Below are positions 10,189 to 17,921 of a stretch of DNA of 64,000 nt, one piece after another. Every line of letters starts with the position of its first letter. The stretch's first letter is position 1. The stretch is taken from NCBI RefSeq assembly GCF_026626885.1, contig NZ_JAPNOA010000059.1:248327-312326 (forward strand). The letters run 5' to 3'. The DNA comes from Parathalassolituus penaei (lineage in GTDB: Bacteria; Pseudomonadota; Gammaproteobacteria; Pseudomonadales; Oceanobacteraceae). The position numbers were made by a program, and so were the translations under genes. The notes below the pieces were generated by a model. That model worked only from the letters and a program-made list of their open reading frames with translations, had not been told where the DNA came from and did not search any database.

Positions 10189-10461
10189 ATGAGCCGTACC
10201 GTGTTCTGCCGCAAACACCAGCAAGAACTGGAAGGACTGGAGCGCCCGCCATTTCCAGGCCCAGCCGGAGAAGATGTGTTCAACAACATTTCCCGCCAGG
10301 CCTGGGACGAATGGACCGCCCACCAAACCCGCCTGATCAACGAAAAACGCCTCAACACCATGGATAAGGAAGCGCGCAAATACCTGACCGAACAGCGCAC
10401 CAAATTCCTGTCCGGAGACGACTACGACAAGGCTGAAGGTTACGTCCCGGAAAAAAATTAA
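10189..10461 (+). CDS. yggX: YggX, probable Fe(II)-trafficking/oxidative damage protection protein
   Basis: A 90-residue protein starting [17 protein letters not shown]; the conserved N-terminal Cys of the family is at position 7. YggX protects Fe-S enzymes against oxidative damage. The family signature [20 protein letters not shown] and C-terminal EGYVPE are present. It follows mutY by 16 bp, in keeping with an operon in which MutY supplies a repair enzyme carrying an Fe-S cluster. Confidence 0.96.
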   Translation: MSRTVFCRKHQQELEGLERPPFPGPAGEDVFNNISRQAWDEWTAHQTRLINEKRLNTMDKEARKYLTEQRTKFLSGDDYDKAEGYVPEKN

Positions 10462-10519
10462 ACTTTTTTTAAAATATTTTAAAAAAGTGCTTGACCGAAA
10501 AAGGGAATAGTCGTTTAAT
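10462..10519 (+). promoter_or_regulatory. tRNA-Phe promoter with AT-rich upstream (UP-like) element
   Basis: A -35 box TTGACC (10491-10496) and a -10 box TTTAAT (10514-10519) are separated by 17 bp. Directly upstream lies a near-perfect A/T palindrome (10462-10488, core TTTAAAATATTTTAAA), placed where an UP element contacts the RNA polymerase alpha subunit. Strong UP elements are usual for stable-RNA promoters. Confidence 0.75.
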
Positions 10520-10560
10520 ACGTCCCACTCGCAGGGCAGAACGAAACAGCCAAGCGATAA

Positions 10561-10636
10561 GCCCAGATAGCTCAGTCGGTAGAGCAGCGGATTGAAAATC
10601 CGCGTGTCGGTGGTTCGATTCCGCCTCTGGGCACCA
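10561..10636 (+). tRNA. tRNA-Phe (GAA)
   Basis: A 76-nt cloverleaf: acceptor GCCCAGA pairs with TCTGGGC, D-loop AGCTCAGTCGGTAGAGC, anticodon arm GCGGA-TTGAAAA-TCCGC with anticodon GAA at 10594-10596, and T-loop GGTTCGATTCC. The 3' CCA is encoded. The gene sits next to yggX. An accessory-looking patch follows it, but no integrase or repeat of the tRNA 3' end was seen in the window. Confidence 0.97.
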
Positions 10637-10651
10637 CCAAATTACTCAAAG

Positions 10652-10679
10652 AAGCCTCGCGAAAGCGGGGCTTTTTTGT
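10652..10679 (+). terminator. Terminator after tRNA-Phe
   Basis: Stem GCCTCGC / GCGGGGC (one G-T pair) with loop gaaa at 10654-10671, then six T. Confidence 0.9.
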
Positions 10680-10963
10680 TTGTGCCTTTCCGGTTCGGTT
10701 CCCAGAGGCCGCACCCAACCCGCTACCCTCGCATATTCAATCACCAGCTTCCCAGTTACACTCCAGAAAACCTGACTTTTCTTACAACGCGCCATGGGAC
10801 AAAAAACGCTGAGAGAGACAGAAAGCATCACGTCAATTCTGCGTCCAAACTCGCAAGGCAGCAGCTTATAGTAAACCATCTCAAGGCCAACCAGACCCGC
10901 CAGCAGCTGACCGAGGAATCGGCGGAACGGGTGTTGAACTAACTATTCAGGAGCAAGGACGCG
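10680..10963. other. Intergenic region between tRNA-Phe and the DUF2971 gene
   Basis: About 285 bp without a convincing gene. Open frames here run out of the tRNA and have no ribosome site. A possible Shine-Dalgarno AGGAG lies near the 3' end, just ahead of the DUF2971 start. No integrase remnant or att repeat was recognised. Confidence 0.5.
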
Positions 10964-11851
10964 ATGCACTCTCTCTACAAATACATGCCCTACCGGCCAG
11001 AATTTTTTGAAAACTTCTTTGTACGCTGCTCCCAGCGAGCAGCACTCAACGATCCTTTTGAAATGCTACCCGGCCTGGAGTACCTGGTGGCACTGGACTC
11101 TACGCAGCCAGATGGTCAACCCAGTGGACGTTTTGGAAAAACACGGGAAGAAGTTAGAGCATATTTTCAGAAAAACTTAACCGACCACACCCGCCACCAC
11201 GTTGCATTTACCCAGGACTTCAGAGATCTGGGGGTAATTTCGCTGACAGAAACCCGTGACAACCTGCTGATGTGGGCCCATTACGCCGATAATCACCGCG
11301 GCATGGTCGTGGAGTACGACCTCCGACATCCCTTTTTCACCGAACTCGACGGTGAGGCAGAGCGTCTGGCTCGCGTTGTGTATCGAAAACAACGCTCCTG
11401 GGATTTGTATCCCGATCCAACCAATCCGGAGCTGGTTGACCTGTACGGAATCCTGTTCGAAAAGTCAGACGAGTGGATTTACGAGAAAGAGCACCGGGTA
11501 TCGAGAAAGCTGATAAAAGCTGACCAAATTGCAGTGACGCAAGAATTCTGGGGTGAGAATCCACACGGCTCAAACACCTATAGAGACCTCTCGCCAGAGG
11601 TCATACCGGGCACCAAATGGCTGAACCTGACAGGGTTAATCAGATACCCCGCACAAGGAATGCTGGATAGCGCCGATGCCTTTTTCTTCTTCTGTATCCC
11701 ACCCGATGCCATCAAGTCAGTAACCTGTGGCACCTTAATGAGTGAAGAAAACATCCAGTTCATTCAGGCTCAATCGGCCAAGTATGGCTTCAAGGTGTGC
11801 CGGGCAAAAATCAGCAACAACGACTATGGGCTGGAGATAAATAACATATAA
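10964..11851 (+). CDS. DUF2971 family protein
   Basis: A 295-residue soluble protein with the DUF2971 pattern: an N-terminal LYKYMPYRPEFFENFF, ALNDPFEMLPG near residue 26, and GVISLTETRDNLLMWAHYADNHRGMVVEYD around 87-116. The biochemical role of the family is not established; members are scattered, strain-variable and often near defence or mobile genes. A possible ribosome site AGGAG precedes the ATG. The next gene, on the same strand, belongs to the abortive-infection Abi_2 family. Confidence 0.8.
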   Translation: MHSLYKYMPYRPEFFENFFVRCSQRAALNDPFEMLPGLEYLVALDSTQPDGQPSGRFGKTREEVRAYFQKNLTDHTRHHVAFTQDFRDLGVISLTETRDNLLMWAHYADNHRGMVVEYDLRHPFFTELDGEAERLARVVYRKQRSWDLYPDPTNPELVDLYGILFEKSDEWIYEKEHRVSRKLIKADQIAVTQEFWGENPHGSNTYRDLSPEVIPGTKWLNLTGLIRYPAQGMLDSADAFFFFCIPPDAIKSVTCGTLMSEENIQFIQAQSAKYGFKVCRAKISNNDYGLEINNI

Positions 11852-11919
11852 AACGTATGCCTCTAAGGCTCCCTTCTACACCATACGAAATCTGTGGAAG
11901 ACTGGACTCTTTGGGGTAT

Positions 11920-11950
11920 CGAAAAAACTTCGAAAAAAGATTTTTTTCGG
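11920..11950 (+). repeat. A-tract direct and inverted repeat upstream of the Abi_2 gene
   Basis: CGAAAAAA occurs at 11920-11927 and again at 11931-11938, 11 bp apart. The second copy pairs perfectly with TTTTTTCG at 11942-11949 across a 3-nt loop. It could be a weak terminator for the DUF2971 gene, bent DNA, or an operator; the sequence does not decide. Confidence 0.5.
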
Positions 11951-11989
11951 TTGCAGGATACAGACCGTCTTTTAAGAACGGATACGGAT

Positions 11990-12961
11990 ATGACCTATTC
12001 TCGCCCATGGCTGAGCTTCCCGGATCAGCTCGCCAAACTGAAATCGCGCGGTGTCATAGTGACTGATGATGCCGCAGCCTTGAAATCGCTGGAGCAATTT
12101 GGCTACTACCGTCTCAGTGCCTACTGGTATCCGTTTCGGGTAAGGGAATTCGATGCCCGTGGCAAACTGTTGCGAGTAAAGGACGAGGTACATCCCAACA
12201 CCCATCTGGTGGATGCTGTTCACTTATACCTGTTCGACAAGCAACTGCGCCTCCAGGTACTGGATGCGCTTGAACGTATCGAAATTGCGATCCGGGTCGA
12301 CGTGGCTCATCTACTGGGGCGTCTGGATACCTTCGCTCACACCCAGCAAAACCAATTACACAAGACATTTGCGAACAAGAGCAAAGGGCCTGGCAAGCCA
12401 ACAGCCTTCGATGCATGGACGCAAAAGCGCCTCAATCTGGAAAATCGTTCACAGGAAGACTTTGTAAAACACTACAGAGAAAAACACGGGCCGGACTTGC
12501 CAGTCTGGGTTGCTGCTGAAACCTGGGACTTTGGTGCTGTATCCCAACTGTTTGCCATGATGAAGGTGAAACACCAAACCCAAATTGCTACCCAATATGG
12601 CGTGCCTGACTGGGAGGCTTTTCAGAGTTGGCTACGTTCCTTGAACTATCTTCGTAATATTTGCGCGCACCATAGCCGCCTGTGGAACCGCAACATGGTT
12701 GACCAACCAATATTGCCAGCAGTAGGGGCTCTGGAGTGGCTCGACAAAATGAGGGCGTCAGGATTGACCGATGATGAGTTAAAAGCGCGCCCATTCCTGA
12801 TCTTGGCTATATGTCGTCATCTGGTACTGAAGCTGCATTCTGGCAGTCAGTGGCATAAACGACTCGAGACGCACTTACTGGCACTGCCTGAGATGAATTC
12901 CGACTACAAAGTGTCGTTACAGGCGATGGGAGTGCCGGAGAACTGGCAGGACTGGTGGTAG
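11990..12961 (+). CDS. Abi_2 (AbiD/AbiF-like) abortive infection family protein
   Basis: About 323 residues from MTYSRPWLSFPDQLAKL. Abi_2 features: LKSLEQFGYYRLSAYWYPFR (about 30-50), LYLFDKQLRLQVLDALERIEIAIRVDVAHLLG (about 95-125) and the C-terminal LNYLRNICAHHSRLWNR, which contains the R-x4-6-H motif shared with HEPN-type RNases. That motif suggests RNA cleavage during abortive phage defence or toxin-like activity. The frame is open 32 codons upstream, but MTYSRPWLSFPDQL matches the usual family start. It forms a two-gene accessory patch with DUF2971. Confidence 0.85.
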   Translation: MTYSRPWLSFPDQLAKLKSRGVIVTDDAAALKSLEQFGYYRLSAYWYPFRVREFDARGKLLRVKDEVHPNTHLVDAVHLYLFDKQLRLQVLDALERIEIAIRVDVAHLLGRLDTFAHTQQNQLHKTFANKSKGPGKPTAFDAWTQKRLNLENRSQEDFVKHYREKHGPDLPVWVAAETWDFGAVSQLFAMMKVKHQTQIATQYGVPDWEAFQSWLRSLNYLRNICAHHSRLWNRNMVDQPILPAVGALEWLDKMRASGLTDDELKARPFLILAICRHLVLKLHSGSQWHKRLETHLLALPEMNSDYKVSLQAMGVPENWQDWW

Positions 12962-12969
12962 CAGACTAT

Positions 12970-13022
12970 AAAAAACCCCCGCGTATAACATCCTGACGAA
13001 TCAGGAGCAAAGAGGCGGGGGC
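12970..13022 (-). terminator. Bipartite hairpin with T-run on the minus strand
   Basis: Read on the minus strand, CCCCCGCC pairs with a downstream GCGGGGG and is followed by TTTTTT; inside the loop a second hairpin CCTGA-ttcg-TCAGG forms. This looks like a rho-independent terminator for leftward transcription. The nearest minus-strand gene ends about 410 bp upstream at 13435, so it may end a long 3' UTR or an unrecognised small RNA. Confidence 0.6.
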
Positions 13023-13178
13023 CGTGTTGCTGTTAACAATATACGAAAACGTATTGGCAACCAATTGAATGTTCACAGCTCCTGATAGGTTCTGATAGCT
13101 GTTGGTTATCAAGTGGGCTGGTTAATTTCGACCGAGCGATACATCAGAACAATAAGTGAAAATGACAAACCATAACCG

Positions 13179-13241
13179 GCTCCCACGCTCCTGCGTGGTA
13201 GCCCAAGCCGCTGGCATTCCCACGCAGAGCATGGGAACGAG
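13179..13241. repeat. REP-like double palindrome
   Basis: Two imperfect palindromes: CCCACGCTCCTGCGTGG, then TTCCCACGCAGAGCATGGGAA followed by CGAG. The second matches, with two base differences, the element at 60803-60830 in this window. The type CCCACGC..GCGTGGG is a common dispersed intergenic palindrome in gammaproteobacteria. Confidence 0.75.
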
Positions 13242-13434
13242 AAAAACTCTTCAGGCAGCTGATACCTCGTGGTGCTTCAGGTTGCAGCTATTTGATCCCC
13301 AGATAAAACCGGTTAGCCCCTCTTGTTCAGATTTATTTGGGTGCCTGTCCGGGGCCTTTTGGCGTTTATATGCCGGTGCTGGCTACCGATGGGGTTGGTT
13401 TGCCCACTCGTACAGCCGCGGAAGTTGGCAGAAA

Positions 13435-13977
13435 TCAGGCTTGCTGGATGTTGTCCTTAACCTCAACCAGAGGCGGCATGGTTGTTACCAGAGCGCCAGC
13501 AGGCACTGCATCGACACTGAAGACCGTGGTGAAGTAGCGGCTGACCCTGTTGTCTACGACCAGCGCATACCCTTCGACATAGCAGGGTAATAAGTCTTCC
13601 AACGCTCCGGCAAATTCCCACAGCTCTGCATCTGCCGCCAGGTCTTTGCGAAAATCCAGCCATTCCGGATTCAGGAAACCGAACGGTAGCGCCGGTGCTG
13701 ACGGATCGTCCGGGGTTTCCTTCTGTTCAATCTCGGAGATGGATAAGGGACGCAGCATATGACTGATGTCAATCTGGTATTCAACCGGTTTTGGGCGTTG
13801 GCGTCTGGACTCCAGTTCGGCCCAGACGCACACCGGCCACAGAAGCATGAGTACCAGTATGGCCGCCAGCTTGTCGAGAATAGTTGAAGGCGGTATTGGT
13901 TCTTTTTTCGGCATGCCATAGATAACCCAAAGACCGGTCAGAATGCCTGCTGCCAGATAAGCATAGAGTACGATCAT
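13435..13977 (-). CDS. Hypothetical membrane-anchored protein
   Basis: A 180-residue protein with two N-terminal TM segments (about 1-20, LYAYLAAGILTGLWVIYG, and about 38-53, LAAILVLMLLWPVCVWAEL) and a soluble C-terminal part of about 125 residues with acidic stretches. No family recognised. Its ATG overlaps the stop of the upstream gene in ATGA form, so the two are translationally coupled and probably act together. An immunity-type or envelope role is possible but is inference only. Confidence 0.7.
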   Translation of the reverse strand: MIVLYAYLAAGILTGLWVIYGMPKKEPIPPSTILDKLAAILVLMLLWPVCVWAELESRRQRPKPVEYQIDISHMLRPLSISEIEQKETPDDPSAPALPFGFLNPEWLDFRKDLAADAELWEFAGALEDLLPCYVEGYALVVDNRVSRYFTTVFSVDAVPAGALVTTMPPLVEVKDNIQQA

Positions 13978-14408
13978 GTCTCATTCTCCTTGATCCATTG
14001 CCGGGTAATCACGCCCTTGTACACATCAAACATCTTGTATCCGGTTGGTGGTAAGGCTGGATCTCCGAGTGGTATGCACAGGTCGCCGCTGTACCAATGG
14101 GCAAATACCCGCTCTGGATATTCCGGAAACAGATCCGGCAAGTGCAGAGCAGGGCTTTCCATGTACTCACCCAATGCTGCGCTATCATCTTCGGTCGGAT
14201 TATCGGCGGCAAAGCCGGTGATTCCGACCAGATACAAACGCTGGTCACGAATCTCCCAATTTGCCCTGTAGCCACGCCAGAGCGCGGTATGTGGTGCGGT
14301 GAAGTGCGGGGCGTGGCGACTTTTGGCCAGCCATCGATCTAGCGGGAAACTGTTCAGGCGGTGGTCTACGCCGTCAATCATCAGGTTTTCGGCAAACTGT
14401 TTTGTCAT
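13974..14408 (-). CDS. Conserved hypothetical protein coupled to the membrane protein downstream
   Basis: About 144 residues from MTKQFAENLMIDG; the frame stays open upstream to an ATG at 14555, so the start could be earlier (193 residues). The central segment TALWRGYRANWEIRDQRLYLVGI and the later LFPEYPERVFAHWYSGDLCIP recall a widespread uncharacterised bacterial family; I know of no assigned function. No signal peptide or TM segment. It overlaps the next gene by 4 bp (ATGA). Confidence 0.7.
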   Translation of the reverse strand: MTKQFAENLMIDGVDHRLNSFPLDRWLAKSRHAPHFTAPHTALWRGYRANWEIRDQRLYLVGITGFAADNPTEDDSAALGEYMESPALHLPDLFPEYPERVFAHWYSGDLCIPLGDPALPPTGYKMFDVYKGVITRQWIKENET

Positions 14409-14646
14409 AGCAGATGCTCTGAGCGTGATATGGCTGCCAGCTTTGTTTTTGGTTGTGCGACTGTCAACGCCGCTATCCCCGAAGGTATTGGCTGAATGCC
14501 ATCCAGAACCGGAAACATTCAGCTGACTGAGCGCTTGGAGAATTGCCTTGCCCATCGACAGAGTTTTTCGGCCATCGAGCGTGCTTCTATCGATTGTTAA
14601 CCCATAACAATAGAACGCCGACTTTCACTGCCCCGTCACTGCCCGC

Positions 14647-15384
14647 TCACCGTCCGACCATGGCGACCAGGCTGTGCCACCAGTGTGGTTGCCAGCTTTC
14701 CAGCACCAGTTGCAGGGTTTCGGTATCCGGACCGAACCACACCAGCGGGATGCAGGCGATGGCCAGCATCAGGCTGCCGAGCCAGTTGTTCATACACACG
14801 GGCTTGAGGGCAGTACCGAACGATTTTTTGAAACGCGCGCCGTTAAAGTCGACGGAGTAACACTCATCCAGCACCAGATGCACCAGATAGCCGCCACCAA
14901 CAAAAAAACCGGTCAGCCAGCTTTCCAATGAACTCAGACCAGCCATATGCCAGGCCAGCAGAGCCGATAACAAACACGCAAAAATCACCGCCAGTAACGA
15001 GTGGTAAATCCCGCGGTGAACGGTGAAGTGAAAGAACACCTCTCGCAGCAACACACCGAACAATACAAATGCCATCGCCATGGCGATCCACAACATGTAC
15101 AACGCCGGGCCGGGTACCAGCCACCAACAGGTTAACGCGGCTGCGCCTATGCCCAGGGTATTGAACAGCCACATCACGGGTTTGGAGGTGTCGGAGTCAA
15201 CGTCGGGCAGGATGCCGCCGAGGGTGCCGAGCAGCCACAACGAGGCAGCCATAGAGAGGTCAATCAGGTCGATGGCCAATAACGCCGAGGCGCCCATGGC
15301 GCTTGCTCCGGCCGCTACGGATATATGAGTCTTGAACGAGGCCACTGGATATTCACACAGTATAAAAAGGCAAGTGTGCATCAA
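14647..15384 (-). CDS. YdjM/DUF457-type membrane-bound metal-dependent hydrolase
   Basis: Up to 245 residues, about six TM segments. The conserved motif GTLGGILPDVDSDTSKP and the later VHRGIYHSLL and LVHLVLDECY supply the Asp and His residues that define this inner-membrane putative hydrolase family (E. coli YdjM is a LexA-regulated member). The start is uncertain: a GTG at 15345 gives VASFKTHISVAAGASAM, closer to the usual N-terminus; neither start has a clear ribosome site. No LexA box was seen upstream. Confidence 0.75.
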   Translation of the reverse strand: MMHTCLFILCEYPVASFKTHISVAAGASAMGASALLAIDLIDLSMAASLWLLGTLGGILPDVDSDTSKPVMWLFNTLGIGAAALTCWWLVPGPALYMLWIAMAMAFVLFGVLLREVFFHFTVHRGIYHSLLAVIFACLLSALLAWHMAGLSSLESWLTGFFVGGGYLVHLVLDECYSVDFNGARFKKSFGTALKPVCMNNWLGSLMLAIACIPLVWFGPDTETLQLVLESWQPHWWHSLVAMVGR

Positions 15385-15625
15385 GTGGCAGAAAATTGCA
15401 TCAACGTGGACTAACAGGCATGACTTCTGTGGATAAATGGCCAGCCTTCAGCCATCTCTGCATCAGCAGGAAATCCTCTGAAAAATCGGCACCACTTTGC
15501 TCCAGAGACACTCTGATAACTTTGCACAGCTCTGCGCGAGTGCTGCGGCACGTGTGAGCAAGGCGACAAACGCAGCGAAATGACGAGTTCTTTCAGGCTT
15601 GCCCACACCATTGCGACAATATTTA
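15385..15625. other. Intergenic region with a single DnaA-box match
   Basis: About 240 bp without a gene. It contains TGTGGATAA at 15428-15436, the reverse complement of the DnaA consensus TTATCCACA. As a lone match it may be chance. Confidence 0.4.
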
Positions 15626-16324
15626 TCAATCCGGGATTCGTGGTGGCACTACAGTCTGACTATGGTCGACCAAGTGAAAATCCTGCCAGTCGTAATAACT
15701 GCTGAGGTAATACAAACCGATCAGCAGGGCCATCCACCACTCCACTACATTTTTCCACTGATCATCGCTGCCGAAGATCTGCAATGCCAGCATCACCAGT
15801 AACCACAGCCACTGTTTACCCACCAGCACGAACTTGAACTTCAGACTGCGCCCCACGTCGACACCGGTTTTCTGTAACTGCCGCAACCAGAAGGTCACCC
15901 GGGTTTGAACCAGTAAGGAAATCAGGAAAAACAGCGCAGCTCCCACGGTGTGTAATGTCCAGGGTAAATTAGCCTTGTCGGGCCGCAACACGGCAGTTGC
16001 CACAATCAGACACACCGAACTCAGCACACCAACACTCACCATGTAGCGAACGGTCATGATTGGCCGTTGCGGAGCCAGCTGTAACAACCAGGCCTGCATT
16101 GCATACCACCAGAGAATAAACAGCACACAGGCGGCAATCAGGCCACCGCGAAACACAAACGCCTGCGGATCAGGAATGCCGGTAGCGGTAATACTGGTGC
16201 AGCCCGTGAGATACGGCAGACAGACATCGGTATTACCCGTGTAAAACCCCATCACCAGCGTGATCCAGAAGGTCAGATGGGAAATCCAGAAACAGCCAAG
16301 GGCCAATACCTGCGCCAGACTCAT
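15626..16324 (-). CDS. FRAG1/DRAM/Sfk1-like membrane protein, paralogue 3
   Basis: A 232-residue protein with about six TM segments. After TM1 comes a short loop with CLPYLTGCTSITATG, then FRGGLIAACVLFILWW (TM2), and near the C-terminus VVEWWMALLIGLYYLSS. The same signatures occur in the two genes upstream, so the three are tandem paralogues. The T-x-I-T-x-TG motif with a Cys pair recalls the first loop of the eukaryotic FRAG1/PGAP2, DRAM and Sfk1 family. Role in the bacterium unknown. Its start overlaps the stop of the upstream paralogue (ATGA). Confidence 0.7.
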   Translation of the reverse strand: MSLAQVLALGCFWISHLTFWITLVMGFYTGNTDVCLPYLTGCTSITATGIPDPQAFVFRGGLIAACVLFILWWYAMQAWLLQLAPQRPIMTVRYMVSVGVLSSVCLIVATAVLRPDKANLPWTLHTVGAALFFLISLLVQTRVTFWLRQLQKTGVDVGRSLKFKFVLVGKQWLWLLVMLALQIFGSDDQWKNVVEWWMALLIGLYYLSSYYDWQDFHLVDHSQTVVPPRIPD

Positions 16325-17064
16325 GCTTCACGCTCCTGCCCGAAGGCGTTCTGACTGGCTAAATGATTAGCAGGGTACGTTGCGGGATGGGTCAGATTAA
16401 AATCTGCCCAGTCATACCAGGCCGTTACAAAATAGGCACAGCAGAAGGTCGCCAGCCACCACTCACAAATCGCCTCAACCTTGCCATGCTCCATACCGGT
16501 TTCAGGCAAGATCCAGAACGCCAGCAGACTGCCAAGTTGCCCTGCCGCCAGCAGTACTTTCACCAGAATCTGCTTATGGCTGATTTCCAGTGGCTCTCGC
16601 AAACGCCACATATAAAACGTCATGAGGATCTGGCAAATCGAGGTCAGCAGGAAAAACAGTCCAGCGGTAATGGTGTGGAAGCGCCACAGAAAACGATGCT
16701 CGCTGCTCGGTAGCATGTGTTCACCCAATACAGCGATAGAGGCCACCAGTAGCAGGCTACCCATCATGCTGGTGACAATCAGAAACCACATCCAGCCCTT
16801 TAATGGATGCATGCGGCTGCTGTCAAGCCAGACCCGTGCGCAGTACCACCAGACCAGACAGAACATTGCAGTGCAAATCAGGCTACCACGCAGAATATAG
16901 GCCGAGGGGTAATAGATACCGGTGGCGGTAATGGTGGTACAGCCATCCAGCCAGGGCACGCAGAACTGTTCGGGAAAGGCCTGGCCGTTCAGCCAGAACG
17001 CCAGCCCAATGCCCAGAGCGGGCAACAGGGTGCAGAACAACGCCAGACGTTGTGGCAACGTCAT
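16321..17064 (-). CDS. FRAG1/DRAM/Sfk1-like membrane protein, paralogue 2
   Basis: About 247 residues from MTLPQRLALFCTLLPALG; this start is set by an excellent ribosome site AAGGAGGTTGAT. Six predicted TM segments. Signature loop CVPWLDGCTTITATG followed by LRGSLICTAMFCLVWWY; C-terminal ICEWWLATFCCAYFVTAWYDWADFNL. Middle gene of three tandem paralogues on the minus strand; it overlaps the next by 4 bp and is about 95 bp from the previous one. Function unknown. Confidence 0.7.
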   Translation of the reverse strand: MTLPQRLALFCTLLPALGIGLAFWLNGQAFPEQFCVPWLDGCTTITATGIYYPSAYILRGSLICTAMFCLVWWYCARVWLDSSRMHPLKGWMWFLIVTSMMGSLLLVASIAVLGEHMLPSSEHRFLWRFHTITAGLFFLLTSICQILMTFYMWRLREPLEISHKQILVKVLLAAGQLGSLLAFWILPETGMEHGKVEAICEWWLATFCCAYFVTAWYDWADFNLTHPATYPANHLASQNAFGQEREA

Positions 17065-17158
17065 ATCAACCTCCTTGTTCGTCACCACAGACCCGTGTCT
17101 GCTGGTGAATCGTTTAGCGAGGAGCCATTTGGCTCCACAATTGTTCCCGGCGCAATAT

Positions 17159-17821
17159 TCAGCCGCCGGATTCAGCCATCAGGCGCACCGAACGCCAGTC
17201 CGGCCAGCTCGAAATAAAATAAAAACCGATAAACAGCGTCGCCCACCATTCGATAATGCGTTTGCCGTTGCTCATTTCAACGCCGACGGTAACCCCGGCA
17301 AAGGCGATAAACAGTCCCCACAAACACAACATCAACAGGGTCTTGAAACCGAACGACGGTACTAGTAATCCGCGACGACGGGCTTTCCAGATCAGCACAT
17401 AGTTAATCGTCAACGCCAGCAGCATGCCTTGAAAGAACAGGTTGGCACCACGAACATGCACACCCCAGCGTACCGCGTCTTTCTCCGGCAACAACACTGC
17501 GGTGCCCACTAACAGGCCAACTGCGGCCACAATACCGAACAATTGCATGGCACCACGCGCCAGTGCACCTGTGTACTGGCGCAACCAGACCGCCATGATC
17601 TGCCACCAGACCACAAAAAATGCACAGGCGGCGATCATGCCACCACGAAAAATAAAACCACCGTCGCCTTTCATGCCGGTGTGAGTAATATCGGTACAAC
17701 CGTCAAAAAACGGATTGCAGATTTCTGCCGTACCCTGATCGATGGCAACGCCGTAGGTGACCGCGATGGTTCCCATCGACAGCAGAAAACACAGCAAGGC
17801 AATCTGTTGCCCAAATGACAT
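17159..17821 (-). CDS. FRAG1/DRAM/Sfk1-like membrane protein, paralogue 1
   Basis: A 220-residue protein with six predicted TM segments, first of three tandem paralogues. Signature loop CNPFFDGCTDITHTG, then FIFRGGMIAACAFFVVWW, and C-terminal IIEWWATLFIGFYFISSWPDW. A GGGAGGTT ribosome site precedes the ATG. Divergent from radA across a 100-bp gap. In eukaryotes related proteins act in GPI-anchor remodelling, autophagy or plasma-membrane lipid organisation; nothing comparable is established for bacterial relatives. Confidence 0.7.
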   Translation of the reverse strand: MSFGQQIALLCFLLSMGTIAVTYGVAIDQGTAEICNPFFDGCTDITHTGMKGDGGFIFRGGMIAACAFFVVWWQIMAVWLRQYTGALARGAMQLFGIVAAVGLLVGTAVLLPEKDAVRWGVHVRGANLFFQGMLLALTINYVLIWKARRRGLLVPSFGFKTLLMLCLWGLFIAFAGVTVGVEMSNGKRIIEWWATLFIGFYFISSWPDWRSVRLMAESGG

Positions 17822-17921
17822 AACAACCTCCCGTCAATGGTTATCCCGTGTGATCAGCGGACGGGATATTCAGGCCCGGCAGTGTAACAATAGGCATCCT
17901 CATTCAGAAGGAAAGCATCCC

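Larger units (their letters stand above)
12962..13434. other. Gene-free region with terminator and REP-like palindromes
   Basis: About 470 bp. It holds the minus-strand terminator (12970-13022), a small hairpin ATACG-aaaa-CGTAT (13042-13055) and a REP-like double palindrome (13179-13241). No ORF with a credible ribosome site was found. Confidence 0.6.

Noticed and set aside
10592-10942. ORF beginning inside tRNA-Phe
   Set aside because: It is translation of the tRNA and its terminator; no ribosome site or homology.
12962-13160. Integron attC site
   Set aside because: The hairpins here lack the GTTRRRY core and its complementary partner, and no integrase or cassette array is present.
13320-13450. 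Remnant of a PAAR-type protein (frame reading GACPGPFGVYMPVLATDG)
   Set aside because: The resemblance is short and loose, without start or ribosome site, and it sits in a gene-free stretch; not supportable.
10561-14408. Integrated genomic island bounded by tRNA-Phe att repeats
   Set aside because: I found no second copy of the tRNA 3' end and no integrase in the window, so only an accessory patch is claimed.
15428-15436. Isolated DnaA box TGTGGATAA (another lies inside the 62871 gene near 63161)
   Set aside because: Single exact 9-mers are expected by chance at about this rate; not clustered.
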